Source: Centropus unirufus (lineage: Eukaryota > Chordata > Aves > Cuculiformes > Centropidae). Taken from it: DNA of 64,000 nucleotides. Where the stretch lies: contig VYZI01000254.1 of the NCBI GenBank assembly GCA_013397695.1, positions 288,629 through 352,628 on the forward strand, written 5' to 3'. How positions within the stretch are numbered: the stretch's first letter is position 1; the number at the start of each line of letters is the position of its first letter. The position numbers and the translations under genes are program-made. The notes beneath the pieces were generated by a model. It was not told the DNA's origin. It made no database searches and worked only from the letters and a program-made list of their open reading frames with translations. Below, piece after piece: positions 24,973 through 39,788 of the stretch.

Positions 24973-27900
24973 ACCACGGACTACACACTGTTAGCTGTGA
25001 TTACTGTGGTGAGATCCATGACTCACATACCACTTCTTCCAGTGTTTTACTCTTGATTTAAGCCCTTGTGCAAACTGTAGAAAACTACAAGCAAACACAG
25101 TTTAATTTTCCATAAACAAGAACTCCACAGAGCTGTGTAAAGAGTAACACAGCCAGCATGAGTTCAGACAACAGGTTATCAAAGTTTTAACAGTCCTGTT
25201 TTCACTGCTCACCAACTTTACCATTTTCAAGGGATAGAACATTCTACTGTCAGATCCTAAGAGAACTCTCGGCTTGTGTTGCAGCAGAAATCAATTTATA
25301 TTTGGTGCAATAGAGTTGTTTTGCTGGTCTATTTTTAAGCCGCTTTGTGAAGGATGCTAGCATGACATTTCCTGGAATCCAAAACAGCCATACCGAAAAA
25401 GAAAACAGAATTCAGGCATCACCACCTCCATTCAATGCAGAACTATTTCCACTTTGGTTTAAAACCACAATTACTTTCCTTTGTCTCGTGAGGACAAAGC
25501 GAGGACACAGACTGCACATATGAATCGATACTTCACTAAAAAATAGCACAATTTTTTAGACAGTTAACTGGTTAGTTAATGTGGATTTGCTGTAACAAGA
25601 AGCTTAATACAAAGAAGGTAGGTTGTAAAACACCACCTCTAATTTCCTTTTCCCCAGTAGGCACCTTCCCCTAAGATTATGAGGCAGTCTTCCTCTTGAG
25701 GTAGATCTGAAGCTTTATTTCCTACAAGGCCAGTCAACATCAGGAGAGGGGCTCAGAGAAGTGGATTCTCCATTTTTGCAGACATTTGAAACTTGACCAG
25801 GTATAGTTCTGAACAATCTGATCCAAAGCTGAAGTTATCCATACTCGGACCTACAAATGGGATCACATGACCTCCTGACATCCCTTTCAACCTATTTTTT
25901 TATGTTAGTTCTTTTAACAGCTAACAGGCAGAGGAACAGCTGAACTCAATCACCCGTTGAAGGAGTTCAGCAACATGCACACCTTTCCACTGATTGACTT
26001 AAGGCTCTGACAGCCATTTGATAATGGCTCTTCGTGTTCTCAAATGATCGTCCTTATCTTTCCAAGGACTCTTTTGATGAGGGCATTGCCCACGTGATCG
26101 GCTTACAAATCAACCCTTTTACCACTGAAATCTGACTGAAATCAGGAATGCTTTACTTGTATAAAACTGTCCAAATTCAAGAGCCAATTCACAAGCAGAT
26201 AATGAATCCCTGTATCAAGAATAGCAATATATGCACATGACAAGCGAAGTACACACAGAACAGGCACAGACACTTCATTACCTATATAACTTAATCCAAT
26301 ATATCAGGGCTGCCAGATATTGCTCTTCCACACAGTCCTGTTTTGTCCTTCTCATTTGAACTAAACACAGAACTCGTAGTCAAAATTACTGATACTGTGT
26401 TTGAAACAGTCCTTTTGTTTGCACTGATGAGGCAAGAAAGGGATTCCTTTCAGAATTCCTCCATGAGAGGCACAAGAGGAAGCTGAGTGAGAAATATCCC
26501 TGGATGGACTGTTGACACCCAAATCAAGCCAACAAGCTCTGCTCACCCCGAAGACAAAATATCAGCTGTGTGTTCCAGCCTGACCTCTCTTTTCTGTCCA
26601 AATAAGGGCCTCCTTCCTGCCCGTTTATTCTCTCCCACTTGGATCAAGAAGTGGACGCCACTGTAGTTGCTACATCAAATGCTTCTCAAGGTTTCAGAGA
26701 GAAAATAGACTAGAAGGGATTTGTCCTCCACTCTGGCATAGCTAGAAAAAGGATATGGTGGGGAAGATTAAGTTGTGATTCCAAAGCCATGGTTGAGCAG
26801 GTGGCAATTATCTACCACAGGTGCTTGTTCTATAGAGGATCTCACTCCCTGGTAAAACAGACATCCCGTAAAGAAACCAGGGCTAGAAGATATCCAAGAG
26901 TCTTCATGTCAGATGAGCCATGTGTAACTTTATGAAACCCCTTGGGATCATCACGATTAAGTACCTTCCTTAAGCTATTCCCCACTGGGCTTTAGTGCTT
27001 TTAAACTACTGACCCCTTGAATTAAAAAGGTAGATTTCTCTTTTCACAGCTGTGACTCAACACAGAGAGGAATTCAGGGACATCTGAAAACAAAGCCAGG
27101 CAGAATTTAAAACAAAATCCTTCAATGACAGATTTAGAGACTGATGGCTGCAGCTGGAGCTTACAAATATAACAGCTAACTAAATGAGCATGCAATATAC
27201 AAAAGCCTTATATGGACAGGCCCTGTGACAGGCACTTTCTTCACAAGGAACCAGAAAATAAGAACTACTAGGAACAAATCATCAGAAAAACTAGATGTTG
27301 GCTGTTCAAAAGGAACTTGGCCCATGGGTCCTTCAGAAAACTAAATGGTAACCACCTCTAAAATGAGAAGATAGGTGATAACCTGATAGACAAATTAATC
27401 TGCAATGTAAAACTGAAATTTCTGTGCCTAGAGAGGAATACACCTTTCATACACTCAATTTAAATTATACAATAACTAGTTCATACATTATTGAATTTTT
27501 GCAAAGGAAATGTGTTCCTGACATTCCAGTTTCACAGCCGGGGATTCACCTGAAGTGAATATGGAGTGAAGCAAGATTATATTCATTAATAGTTATCAGT
27601 GTCACTATCTTAAACATAATTTACTTCTGTCTACCCCGTCAAATTGGCCACCTGACACAGCATATCAGTTTTAAACATAAGTATAAAGATGAACTTTATA
27701 AAATGTAACAAATCTGTTGAAGACAGTCAAGCACAGAACATGCTTACAGAGAAATAAACCTATTGCCAATGTTCACACAGTCCTACAAATGCAAAACAAC
27801 AACTACTGAAAATTGTTTCCCTTGTCTGCTCTGCTGGGGTATGTGACTTGCATTAATGGCACTGGGAATAATGTACTTGTACTCAGACTCAGGATTGACT

Positions 27901-28174
27901 GATGTGAAATGAAGTTCAACCATTCATATTAATGGGGATCAGCATTTTTCTGAGGGAATGGAAGTCTTTTAGACCTTAAGGTCATGAATGGACAAGCTAT
28001 CGAACGTTTTCTCTGTTGTGCTGACCATCCTCCATCCTTAATGACATCAGCTGTCTAGACCCTTAGTCCCACTACAGTTGCTTTGTGCTCCTCCTGAGGC
28101 ACGGAAAGAGCTCACTGCTAATTCTTTCTGCATAATGTGCAATGCAGGCTAAGATCTTAAAATTCCCTTTGTGG

Positions 28175-28187
28175 CACACACACACAC
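28175..28187. repeat. (CA)6 microsatellite
   Basis: Six perfect CA units in GTGG/CACACA.../CAG context. It is short and unremarkable. Confidence 0.95.
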
Positions 28188-29711
28188 CAGTTATTTCTGC
28201 AGAATTCAGGAAAAACATAGGCACATACATGTAAGCTGTAAGTTTTGCTATTTTGGAGAACTGTGATTGACTAAAATATATGGTAGCAGAAGTGCTATTA
28301 ATTGAAAAGAAAAAAAATTGCCACTGAAAGTATCTTCCAAAAAAAACCCCAAAGATTACTAATAATTTGTACCATGAAAATTATTGCTAAACTGCTGTTA
28401 TCTCACACCATTTATAAACTGGAAGGAGGAAAAAAGTGAGTTTTCTTTCCGACAGTCTTTTTGGAAAAACACGTTCTCATAGAATTTTTTCTTGACAGGT
28501 TCCAGAGTATCTATAAGCTCATGTTTTGTAATCACTCTAATGATCAGCAAGCAGTTATTTCAGACAACTGATACAAGTTTGTGTCTGACATCATCTGCCA
28601 AAACATTAAAATATGCAAAGAAAAACACTGCAGCAGAGCTTGTTCTTCTTGAGTGGAGCAGTTTGGGGAGTAAGAACACTTATTATTTTCACCATCATCA
28701 TTAATACTCATGACATTAAGAACAGCAGTAATAACATTGATAACCATAACTTTTTGAAAAAAACTTTTTTTGCAACACCAGTTCTGCCAGACAGGAATTT
28801 AAATTTTTTTCGGTGATAAGAAAGTAGGCTGTTTCCACTGGAAATTAGTCTCCACTAATTTAGAAGTGAAAACCCAGCTCTGGCAGTCAGGACATGCACA
28901 GTGAGTCAATGCAAAAAGCCCACTCAAGCCTTGGCATCTCTATTCCTTCAGAGGCACCTCATCCACATTCTTGTTTTTTAGAAATGTTTGTATAAACATT
29001 GAAGCCAGAAAAATATAAATCAATAAGGATCCAGAATTCAAGGCCAATCCTAACAAAGGATGAGACAAATGTACAAAACAGGATCAAAATAAATGCTTCA
29101 TGTACTTAAAAAAATGCAGTATTATGAGTCACTGAATTAACTCATGAGCTATGATTGACCATGCCCATTTTAATTGTTCCACATAACAACCTTCTTCCTG
29201 ACAAAAAGGAACATCTTTAGCAGGCAAAGGTGCTACAGCTGATTGTTTCTTCCTTTATCAGTAGTATATTTGTGCTGTAGTGCAAATTATAGTTCTTAAA
29301 TTTGGCTACAGGTTTAGAAAACAGCACACAGCATGTAGATGTGTAGCTAGATCAAAAAGGCCTTCTGTAAGTACGTGGAGAATTACCAGGAGAAATCACC
29401 AAGAAAACAATGCAAATCTATTCCTCACAGTAATATTAGATGAAATGGAACAGTCAAAAAAGCAAGACTTCAAACTTATGCAGTCTGTAACTGAGAAAGT
29501 AATTGCATTTGAACTTCCTTTAACATTAAAGTTGCCTCTCGGTTTGCTTTCCTTAGCAATAAATACCACAAAATACAAAACTGATTCTCTACATTTAAAC
29601 AGTTCAGAGTTTTCTCTGCCTTCAACATCCATTTTCTCTTCCAGAAAAACTCTCTCACGTAACAACTCCTTACTTAAATAAGCATATAAATATGTTTTTA
29701 ATGGCAAGACT

Positions 29712-30020
29712 GAGGGGTCATACAGTCTAGTAGTCTGTCTTCAACAGTAAGCATAAGGAAGAATAAGAATACAACATTTATACATGATATTTCCCCACAC
29801 TTTGTTCTCCCCCTCCTCTCCATCTATTTTCAGCTCAGGAGATTTCCTGAGCCTATTGTGTCCTGTCTATTTTGTAACCCCCAAGTAGATATCACTTTCA
29901 AGTACTTGTTCAGATTCTCTTTGAGCCCTTGTAAAATTCCTGCATCTGCAACACCATCTGGTAAATAATTTTGTATGTCTGCTACTCCATGTGTGAAGAA
30001 CCACTTCCAAAACCAAAAAC
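29712..30020 (-). mobile_element. Old CR1/L3-type LINE 3' relic, minus strand
   Basis: Several ordered blocks match the reverse complement of an older CR1/L3-like 3' end: GGGTCATACAGTCTAGTAGTC, CACTTTGTTCTCC, AGGAGATTTCCTGAGCC, TTGAGCCCTTGTAAAATTCC, TGCATCTGCAACACCATCTGG and TGTGTGAAGAACCACTTCC. Divergence is greater than in the other CR1 copies here, implying an earlier insertion. Assignment to a subfamily would need a repeat library. Confidence 0.7.
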
Positions 30021-32296
30021 GCAATGTGACAACATATTAACTTCCCCTCACATACCACCGTCTTCGTAGCATCCAGAAAGTAAATCCTACTGGGCAATAA
30101 AAACAGAAAGATTCTGATTGACTTGTGACAATCACCCAGCTATTTTAACATTTGAGGCATTATGCAAGCTATGTCATTACTTTGTATAATAGGGTCAAGG
30201 AGTGGCTAGGAGACTAACAGAGAAAATTAAGAAAGTGGTAGTAGCATTAGGCTCCAGTTAATGGCTGCTGCCAAAGAAAAATATCAATATGTTCACTGCA
30301 CAAGATGAGATGCAACATCTCTCAACTGAATCTTTTGTCAGAATCTATCCAGCTTTGAATAGTCAACAAAAAAATCTTGCAAGGTTGGCAAACACATGGA
30401 CAGGGCGAAAATCACAGCTTAGATCAGTGAAAGGGAGGCCCCCAACACCAGTAGCAAAAGGGCTATTCCTAACTTGATGAATACCTCCAGGTGATAGGAT
30501 GGAAAAAGTATCCCAGAATCCAGCAGTCAGGCAGCTCTGTCACCTGTCCCGCTTTGCCTCTTTCCCTTGAAATAGTACCCAGTTATATTGTAAGAAATGG
30601 TCAAGTTTTTCTACATTGAGTACTTTTCCTCTCATTGCAAATGAAACAAAAGGGTAGGAAGGCAGAAAGAGTATTACTTTGCATAAATTGATAATATATA
30701 AAATTTAAGACTAATTTAAGAGTAAACAATTTAAGAAATGTATTTTAAGATTTACATTATATACTGACTATAAGGAAAAAAGTTTTGAGCTCCATTAGTC
30801 TTTATATTTCAAGGTGAGAGCGCTGTAAGAATCAGCATCTTGCAATCTAGAACAGTAAAATTGTGAAGATTTATGTCCTCCTTGAAACATCTGGTCTTAC
30901 CTACAATTTGTGACAGAATAGCAGACTGAATGAGCTACTTATTTATTCCAGTCAGGCATTGCCTTGACTTCTAGACTTCATGTTATAACATGCTGAATAC
31001 CTTACACCACTGGGTGTTTTTTACTGTTATGAAGTCAGTAGGTCAGAACTTGAAAATTACAGCTCACAAAAAAGATGCTTCATCTGAGCTTGTTTTATTC
31101 TAGTGGATCAGTAGGCAAATCCAAATACTAAAAGCCAGTTGTACTTAATATACTCCATTTTATAATTAATGTTTACGTATTCATTCATTTTAAAGCCTGT
31201 CAGAATACAGATTCCTTAGCAATATTTGACATAGTGAATGATGAAGGGAAGTATAAATAATGGGATCATCTCAAATGGTATACATCTCAGAAGTACTACT
31301 GTCAGCCCTAATGAAAAAAAAAGTTCCCCTCCTTTTGCAGTAACAAAATATTCAACTGTTTCACTATTATAAACTGTAATTATGCCAAAGGATCAAATTA
31401 GCTTTATTTTCTTATTTAGAATTAAGTCATTTAGTTATTTGTAACATACCTGTCAAAAGTCAAGTTTCAAGTTGAGTTAATATCTGTAGAGAATCACAAT
31501 ATAATGACATTTCTGTCATTGCCTACTGAATTTCAGAGCTGTTTCAAAAAATACACATATTCAGAATTTCCATGGCATTTTTTTTTCAAAAGCTAACATT
31601 AAAATGATGATGGAAAATATTACACTTCCTGAAAAAAATCCTCATAAAGTTTTAAAACTGAAAAGTTACACCTCCTTTTTCAATTACAGCTACTTTTAAG
31701 ATTTTCCAAAGGTAGCTACAATTTGGCTTTGATCCCGCTATTGCAAAGTGCCAGAAATACCTAATTATAGCAAGGAAAATGTGTGCACACATATGTGTGT
31801 GTTTGTCTACAGTCGGCTGGAGCAGTTGAAGAATATCCAACATATATGCACAGCAAACCACATAATCATACACAGAGTCAATTTGTCCTTAAAGTAGAAA
31901 ACAATGGAAGAACAGCAGAGACTTCTCAGTAGAAAAACATAATGCTTCATTTAATGAGTAATCCCTGGAGCACATGGATGTTTACCTCACTCTGGGCAAG
32001 CTCAAGTGCATGGACAGACAATTACAGTTCTACAGCTGATGTGCAACAACTTGTTAAACTGCTGTAATGCAGCAACATTCTTTCATGGGTTTACAGGCTG
32101 CATTTCTATATTTTTCTCCATGCTAAGTAACTTTAGACAAATTAAATGTCTAAAATATTAAATACGTTTAAAGTCAGAATGCATGAATCTGAAGCCACAG
32201 GTCACTAGACTATTAAAAACTGGAGCCTAAGGCTGAAGTCTCTCCAAGTTTGACAGGTTTTGTGTCTGAATCCACTCTGCTTTCAGGAGATATTAT

Positions 32297-32313
32297 AATG
32301 ATAATAATAATAA
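32297..32313. repeat. Short (ATA)n tract
   Basis: AATGATAATAATAATAATAA is a short trinucleotide run in the probable SEMA3D 5' intron. Confidence 0.8.
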
Positions 32314-35300
32314 AAAAGACAGACAAGATTTTGCAATAAGAACCACACAATACAGTTAGGTTGCAGGGTTTCGTAGATGACTAATGGTTGGATAGCAGAT
32401 TTATTAATATGACCGATTGTTCGAATTTCATTATGAAATAAAAACTTAAGAAGTAGACAGGCTCTAGATAAATAGTAAATGTTGGCAAATGGCTCCAGAG
32501 AGTCTCCAAGTTTTGTTTTGGGGGAATAACAAAAGGAAAAGGGATATTCCTAAAGCTTCACTTCCCAGCAATTCTACGGCACTGCCTGTTGTCGAAGTGT
32601 AGAGCACAAAGTCCTGAGATGGATATTTGCCAATCTAATATATGAACCAGGAGTTGCAGTGAGCATGGAACCTCTTGATATCACATTATCATCCTTTCTG
32701 TTATGTTTTAATGTTTCATCATCTACACAGGACACAGATTTTAGGCTTTTAGACTTCATGCAAAAATCCTGTATTTCTGTAATTTCATATTACTAGGTGA
32801 AGAATGTTAAATGAAAACAGAAAACACACACTGTACTGCTTTGTAATACTGGAATTCTAGAATCTCAGAAATGTCCCCTGTTCTGTAATTCCTTCAATGT
32901 TTTCAATAAAAAAATTCTGCCTGCCAATGCAAAAGCAGTTTTAAAGTGATTTGTAATGTTGTTATTGCCATAAGAGATGAAGGATATAAATGATGCAAGA
33001 TTCAAAGAAAAGTAACTTGTACAGACTCAGATATAGGAAAACAAGCCATGTATGTGTGTCTTGTTCCACAGGTAATTACTGTGATTCACCTGAATATGAA
33101 TTTCCAGATTATTATGATCTTATTTTTAAATATTAAAATAGAATGCATTTCAGGGATTTTTTTAAAATTAAGTAGAAAGCACCAATCAATGGTCGGTCAA
33201 CTATATTCTAGTTGACATAGTTCTGTATTTCACACAAGAGACCTTTGATATCAAAGCATAGCTGAAATGTCAAAATTCCTTCAAATACTTATCACATTTA
33301 ATGATAACTGCAACTGCACTCAGAAGCTCCAGCCCTTGGTATTACTTATACTCCCACAGGAATATAAATCTCTGTGAGGCAAGGGTTTAAGAAAAATATA
33401 TTCTTCTCAGAGCTCCAGAGAAGCACACATGGGTCTGTATTGTTAGTATTACTGGGCTAACATGTTGAAATGTACTTAATTTCTTTTATATTTTTCCTGA
33501 AAATAATCTACGCTCACATTAGTAATGTGAAAACAGATCAAAAGAAAATATAGAATAAGATATACAATGAATTTAGAATTCGAATATAGTCATTTGGGCC
33601 ACTGAGTATCCTCAATGGAAGCAATTTAGTCCAAGGCAGGAGAATATTGAAAAAGAAATATTATTAAAAGACACTACTGAAAGCTGCTTGCTGTCTGCTC
33701 AAGATCATAGAGGATCAAAGCAAACACGAAATTGTCCTGTAGATGAGGTAATAATGTACATAGTGGTCTTGAAATTATTTTTTTAAATATTTATATTTCT
33801 ACATTTCATTTTAAAAGGTGTGCTTTTAAATACTATTTAAATCCTATGATAATTATAATCACAAAATAGTAATATAAAATTAAAGTTAAAAATGAGATCT
33901 ATTCCATCCTTGAATCAAAAGTATTTCTTTCATCATAGTAATGCCATATTGTTCTTAAAACTTTGAGACTATATTTGTTTAATTTAATGTATAAGTCCCT
34001 GGTTATCACTGCAATTTTACTCGTGCATAAATCATCTAACGTGCACTGCTAAAGCTGTTTGAAAAAATTAAGAAGGAGAGAGGCATCACCACTTCTTGCA
34101 GAAATGTCACTCATACTATGAATAAAGCATAAGCTTAGAAAAACATCATCACCGAACAAACAAATAGAATTCGCTGAACCAAATAAATGTGTCTGGAATT
34201 GTTCTCCTAAGCTAATTGGATGCAGGCTCTCGTGCTGTACTGTAGGACACCACAGTTGAGAAATCCCTCAAACTGGTCATGCGGAGTTCATCATGCCGCG
34301 CAATGGCAATTGCTTAACTCCGAGGGCAGGAGGCACAGTAAGAAATCTCAGAAACCAGACTGGGAAATAATGCTGTTGTTTGTCATGGATGACCTCAGCA
34401 GTGGGAGGAAGCCAGCAAGAAGGACAGGAACTGCGTGAAGCAGACTGTAAGGCAGCAATGTACCACTGCAGAGGATGAACCCTGCTCTGCGGTGGATAAG
34501 CTCTGGTCTGGGACATAGCTGGGATAAGGTACAGTGGTAGAGAGCTGGAGTAGGGGGTGGAAGCGATGGCGATAAAGGGTAAATAAACACAAGAAAGGAA
34601 GAAGCTTCCTGAGCAAACCAGGGCCCATCACCTGTTCCCCTAAGCACTGCCCCTAAAATCCACTTCATCTGATTTGGCTTTCAAACTGTACTGGGCAAGC
34701 CTAACACCAGGATATCACGGCAATTGGTGTGGGAGGGATTCTTGCGTTGCATTGGTCTTCCTCTTAAAAATGCAGGAAAACCTATATGAAGCAGAAATTA
34801 TTCACTATTGAAATAGCAAAAGTTGAATGGAAATGTGTATACCGACAGCTGGCAGATTGTCTTTTCCAAAGAGACCATTAAAGTCAATCAAAACCTCTAT
34901 GCTCATGTTAAGCACCTCATTCTGATATTTAATTTAGAAAGCTACTGCTGCACGATAGTTAGATACGACTCCCTTGTACATCCAAAGATAGAGGATCAAA
35001 AAGAACAACTGAAGGATCTTGGTTATTCTCAAAAACATTTTTTATATTTTAAAATTCAGTTGGTGCAAATAATGAACTAAAGGATACATTCACTGGGATC
35101 TGGCCCAGTCTGATATCCAAGTCAGAGGACAGAAAAGTTTCGCAACTCTGCATCAATACCTCTTCTTCTTTCCTATGTGTCAGACTAACCCCGACCCTGA
35201 GTGTATCTTCAAGTTCAGCCTTGTCCAACATGTGGTTCCAGGCAGGATAATGCCTGTAAAACCCTCACGCAGTAATCCCACTAACTGGAGCATTCAAAAT

Positions 35301-38050
35301 AAAAGCAGAGTTTTCCGAAGAGGACCAAAAAGAAATGCTTCTTTTCTGACAGTAACACGCTCTCAGCCACAGCTGAGGCTGGGAACTCATGCTCTTGTGA
35401 GGTATTGAGCCAACAAGTCTTCACAAAAAATATTTGACCCAATCAGCCATCCTGTGGACCTTGACTTATCCATCTGACAAACCTGTTCATTCCTGCTGGG
35501 CTGGACTCTGCCCAGTGCTACCAACAGAAGGCTGCAGAGCTTCTCCATGAAAAGCACCTGCAAAAGGAGTGAGGAGGGAGGGACAGTTCAGACTTTCTAA
35601 AGTAGGCTTAATAGAGTTTGAGGTTAAAAAGGCTGAGATGATTGCCCTGTGTGAACTGACTATAGGAACAACATCCAAACAAAAGACAGTCTAACACAAT
35701 TATCACAACAAATACAGTTCTGAGAGACATCTGACAAGGCAACATTTTTTTTTTAAAATCCTCAGGATATTAACTGCATATTTGTGTGTTGTATTAAGAA
35801 GACTAACGTCATGACAACAGTTTAATTTAGCCCAAACAATAGACCAATAAATACAATACCAGTGCTTTAAAATAATTAAGTAACCCCATCTTCTTGTTGG
35901 TTCCAAATACTGACAGAATTCCTTCAAATAAACAAACAGCTCTTATTTTAATTTTTAAAGATTACATGTTGGCAGCAATTTAGGCTAATCTGGACATTTG
36001 TTCCATTCATCTGAAGTGAAAACAAAACCAAAAGCACATATAGCACGTTCCATTTTCACCCTTAGAAAGCCAAAACAAGGGCCCTCTGGGGAAAAAGAAG
36101 TTTATTTATAAATTATCACTGAAAAAAAAGATAGATTCTGGGACATATCTCCAGGAATACACTAAGCCAATATAATGTGAAATGGGATTTTTTACTATTT
36201 TTTTATTTTTAATGCAGGTTCACAGCTCTTTTTCAGTATAAAAGGAAAATATGAGCAAAATAACAATCAGTTTCAGAGGTGCAGCTCGCCACACAATAAT
36301 ATTCATAATACTGTCATTCTTCAAAGGCACTCCCAGGAACAGAAGGAAACACAAGCAGTGTCCATTTTCTTTGTGTAAGATATGCACTGATTCTGTGTTA
36401 TGTAATACCAGAAAAATCAGAAGAATAAAATAAGAATCACAATGTGAAACAATGCTTCCACTGCACTGTAGAGTTTCAGTTTCTATATAGCTTTTTGTAA
36501 CTGTTGTATCAATTGTCACAGTAGATGCACCTTAAAGAAAAGGCATAATTACCTTCCTATTACTTCTTTTTCCCTTCCTCCCCAGGAAAAAGGTGAGGAA
36601 TCTTCAGTTTAAATGCTTCATCATTAATGATCAGAAGTCACCAAAACATTAATTACACATAACATGTCAAATAGTTGGTTCACTTCTGTCCACAGAAAAT
36701 TCCCCTAATAAAAAAAATGTGTTTGTTACTAAATAAGACTTTAACTTTCTAAAAAGCTGAAAGAAGTTTTAAATCTCCTACAGTTCAATGAGGCTATTTA
36801 ATAGAGACAGATTCTTGGATTTCCATCATGTAAGACAGAAGAAAATTAGTTATGTCAATAACATGGTCAACAAGATCAAGCCCCACAGGAATACCTATGA
36901 GTTCCTTCTAAAATCCTTTGTAGATCAGTAAACTATTTCATGATGTTACCCACATCGGGGAAAAGTGGAACTTATTTTAAACATCTGCATACTGACAGCT
37001 TAATTCTGTTTTCACAAAGATGAACTGGATCTCTAGAAAGGCATATAGTGTCTCATAGCATGAGAGGTATCCATCAGGTAAATTGGTTCTCCTAAGCAAA
37101 TGAGCTGCAGATGTAAACATGAAACCTTTGTACAGAATATAATTTAGCGAACCAAATAGTGCAGATTCTGTGTTCTGACATCACACGTGACACTGAAGCT
37201 GAATAATAACTTGCCTTTTCTAAGAAGGCAGATTTCTACTTAGATACAAAAATTGGTAACAACGTTATCACTGATGATAATACTTCTGTCTATGTTCAAA
37301 ATGTTTGAAGGTTTTCAAGCATCTTGGGATCATGCAAGTTCTAAACCTAACAAGAAAATGCAATCTTTTTTTCTAAATCATCACGATCTATACTCTAGAA
37401 AAGCTTACAGTTGCAAATAGTGATCATCCAATTATTCATTGTCATTTTGCTTCTTCGTTCTTTTCCCAAAAATCACCTTCCTTGTATTTTACTGTTCGTC
37501 TTCGCATTTTTAGTGAAAGTGGCAGAGATTTATTATAAAGATTTATAACAGTCTCCACTAGGGAGTTGCATCAGAGTAATGCAGACAGTAACCAGTAAGG
37601 GATCTATTGGCATGTGTCCACTGACTCCCCCGAAGTTGCACTACTTAGGTACAAAGGATCATGATCATCATGACCTTATAATATTGGTGACAATTACATT
37701 CACTAGTCCACAAAGAAAAAATTTATCATCTTAGTTCCAGTTCTAAAGTCTTTTGACAGAATAATTAGTGCATACATTCATTCAGATAATTTGAATGAAA
37801 GCAGAATTAATCTTAATAAGTCTAGTGTCAAAATACCTCTACAGTTTAGACACACCTCCAGTTAATTTAGGTACCTGAAAAATAAAAGCTGGCAGCCTGG
37901 TCACTCAAAGCTACATGCATAACCAACAGAGAAAAGAGGCAACTATCAGAAAGTGCAACTACTAACCTGAGCTGCTTAGTACTTTCTATTGACTCTAATA
38001 ATTTTCCTCCTATGTGGGAGGAAAATATGAGAGGCTATGCTATCACTTGT

Positions 38051-38085
38051 TTATCTATCTACCTGTCTATCTATCTGACTATCTA
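38051..38085. repeat. Imperfect (TATC)n tetranucleotide tract
   Basis: TTATCTATCTACCTGTCTATCTATCTGACTATCT is a degenerate GATA/TATC-type microsatellite. It adjoins the palindrome at 38097. Confidence 0.9.
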
Positions 38086-38096
38086 CACTATATAAT

Positions 38097-38122
38097 GATA
38101 TACTATAAATCTATAGTATATC
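38097..38122. repeat. Perfect 11-bp inverted repeat, 4-base loop
   Basis: GATATACTATA (38097-38107) and TATAGTATATC (38112-38122) pair exactly around AATC, next to the TATC tract. AT-rich hairpins of this kind can arise by microsatellite-associated slippage. Confidence 0.95.
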
Positions 38123-39284
38123 TGACTATACCCAGACTAACAAAAGACGTTACTGGAACAATTACTTTTGTTTCTTCAGTTTCAAATCTAGTTAGTTACT
38201 CCCTACGTAATGCCCTTCACTGCGTATTATATGGCAAGTATCATAAAACCATGACATGTCTGAGGATGGTCTTTTGTTGTAGGAGGTAAAGGAACAAATA
38301 CCTCCAGTGATTGTGTAACAGGCTCTTATCCTCCTGCTACTAGAAGGGAAAAAAGGAAAAAAAATATCTTAGTGATGTTAGGCATACAGCTCCTCATTGT
38401 GGTGCTATACTCACTGGAGAGGAAATGAAAGAAAATGTCAGGCTACACAAAAGGGATTCCATAATAAATGAAATGGAAATATTACAAGGCCAAGAACTGA
38501 AAAGTTACAAATGTCAGTGCTACAAATGGAGTGTGATGGCAAGCAACGTGATCCTCTCAAACTAAGTCTGTGAAGCAGAGAGAAAATACAGGTGATGTTA
38601 CATTTACATGAAATTAATAAAGTAAGACAACATTTCTACTTCCTTAAGTTTTTTTTGTCATTCCATGTCCATTCTCTTCAGGAATGACCCAGAGGTCCTG
38701 AGGAACACATACTTTCTGAATGCAGTGCATATACATTAGAGAGTGGGAAGAAATGAAGGAATGAAATTGCAGATAGTTATCCTTTGGCATCCATGTAATG
38801 AAAGCACTTGCAAGTTATTTCTCATTGTTTCAAATGGGGGGCAGTATGGTTGCAAATCACAGAAAAATGACATCCATGTGTCTGTTAATGCTTATTATTT
38901 ATCAAAATCAAAACTGTATTATCTCCTATTACCTCTGCAGATATACCCTCTATATTCAAGTAGTTTGAGAGGCCTGATTAGCCCTGTGTATGGTTAAAGA
39001 GTTAAACCCTTCCTCCTCTTGTCTTCCAAAGCAGTGAAATCTCATCAGTGGTTGTCAAAGAACCAGACTGTGTGATGTGATAGAATTGTCATGTCAGGTA
39101 CCAGAAATTTTCTTAAAATGTGGCAGAAGATTGCTGTCGTGGAGATACAGAAAATTGGAATGGTAATTTATCCCTGTTCTGGACTAGAAGCTAAAGATAA
39201 AAAAAAGAAAAATACCTTTTTTTTTTCTCTCTACCCAGCTTTTTTATTAACAAAATGCGTAGTTCTTTGTATAAATTGAAATAA

Positions 39285-39306
39285 ATATATATATATATAT
39301 ACACAC
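39285..39306. repeat. (AT)8(AC)3 microsatellite
   Basis: A perfect alternating AT run of 16 bases passes directly into ACACAC, a compound dinucleotide tract. Confidence 0.93.
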
Positions 39307-39771
39307 AAATCTAACTGAAGGAACTTAAAATGTATCACTAATGTTTCTTAAGACCTCATATTAGGGAAACCATCAATGACTTGTTTCTGATACTACTTCT
39401 GTCACTGAGGTTTGGGTAAAAAGCAGAGTAGCTTTCTCCTGGAAGGTCCCAGGACATTTCACTTAATCTTCTGCCTCCCACTCTGGGTCTCTCACATATT
39501 CAATTTCTCTCCCTGTGTGGCCATACTGGAAGCACTCACAAGCTAAGCCCACAGGAAAGAAAGAGAGAAGAACAGGAACCGTGCAAGAGCCTGCCTGGAC
39601 AGATTGAATAATGCTCCCAATTTGTTAAGCACTAGAAGATGACTGACATTCCTCAATGTTATTGTTTCAGCATTCTTTCAAAATCATAACTTAATGCTTT
39701 TATTCTCTGTGAACTAGTGCGCTAAACACAGTAACTTTATGGTGAAGTGTTAAAAAAATTAACATAAACAC

Positions 39772-39788
39772 ATAATAATAATAATAAT
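39772..39788. repeat. Short (ATA)n tract
   Basis: ATAATAATAATAATAAT, a perfect trinucleotide run of 17 bases. Confidence 0.93.

Noticed and set aside
34220..34668. Several overlapping short frames on both strands
   Set aside because: No shared conservation pattern, no splice context and no recognisable domain; consistent with chance frames in slightly GC-richer intron.
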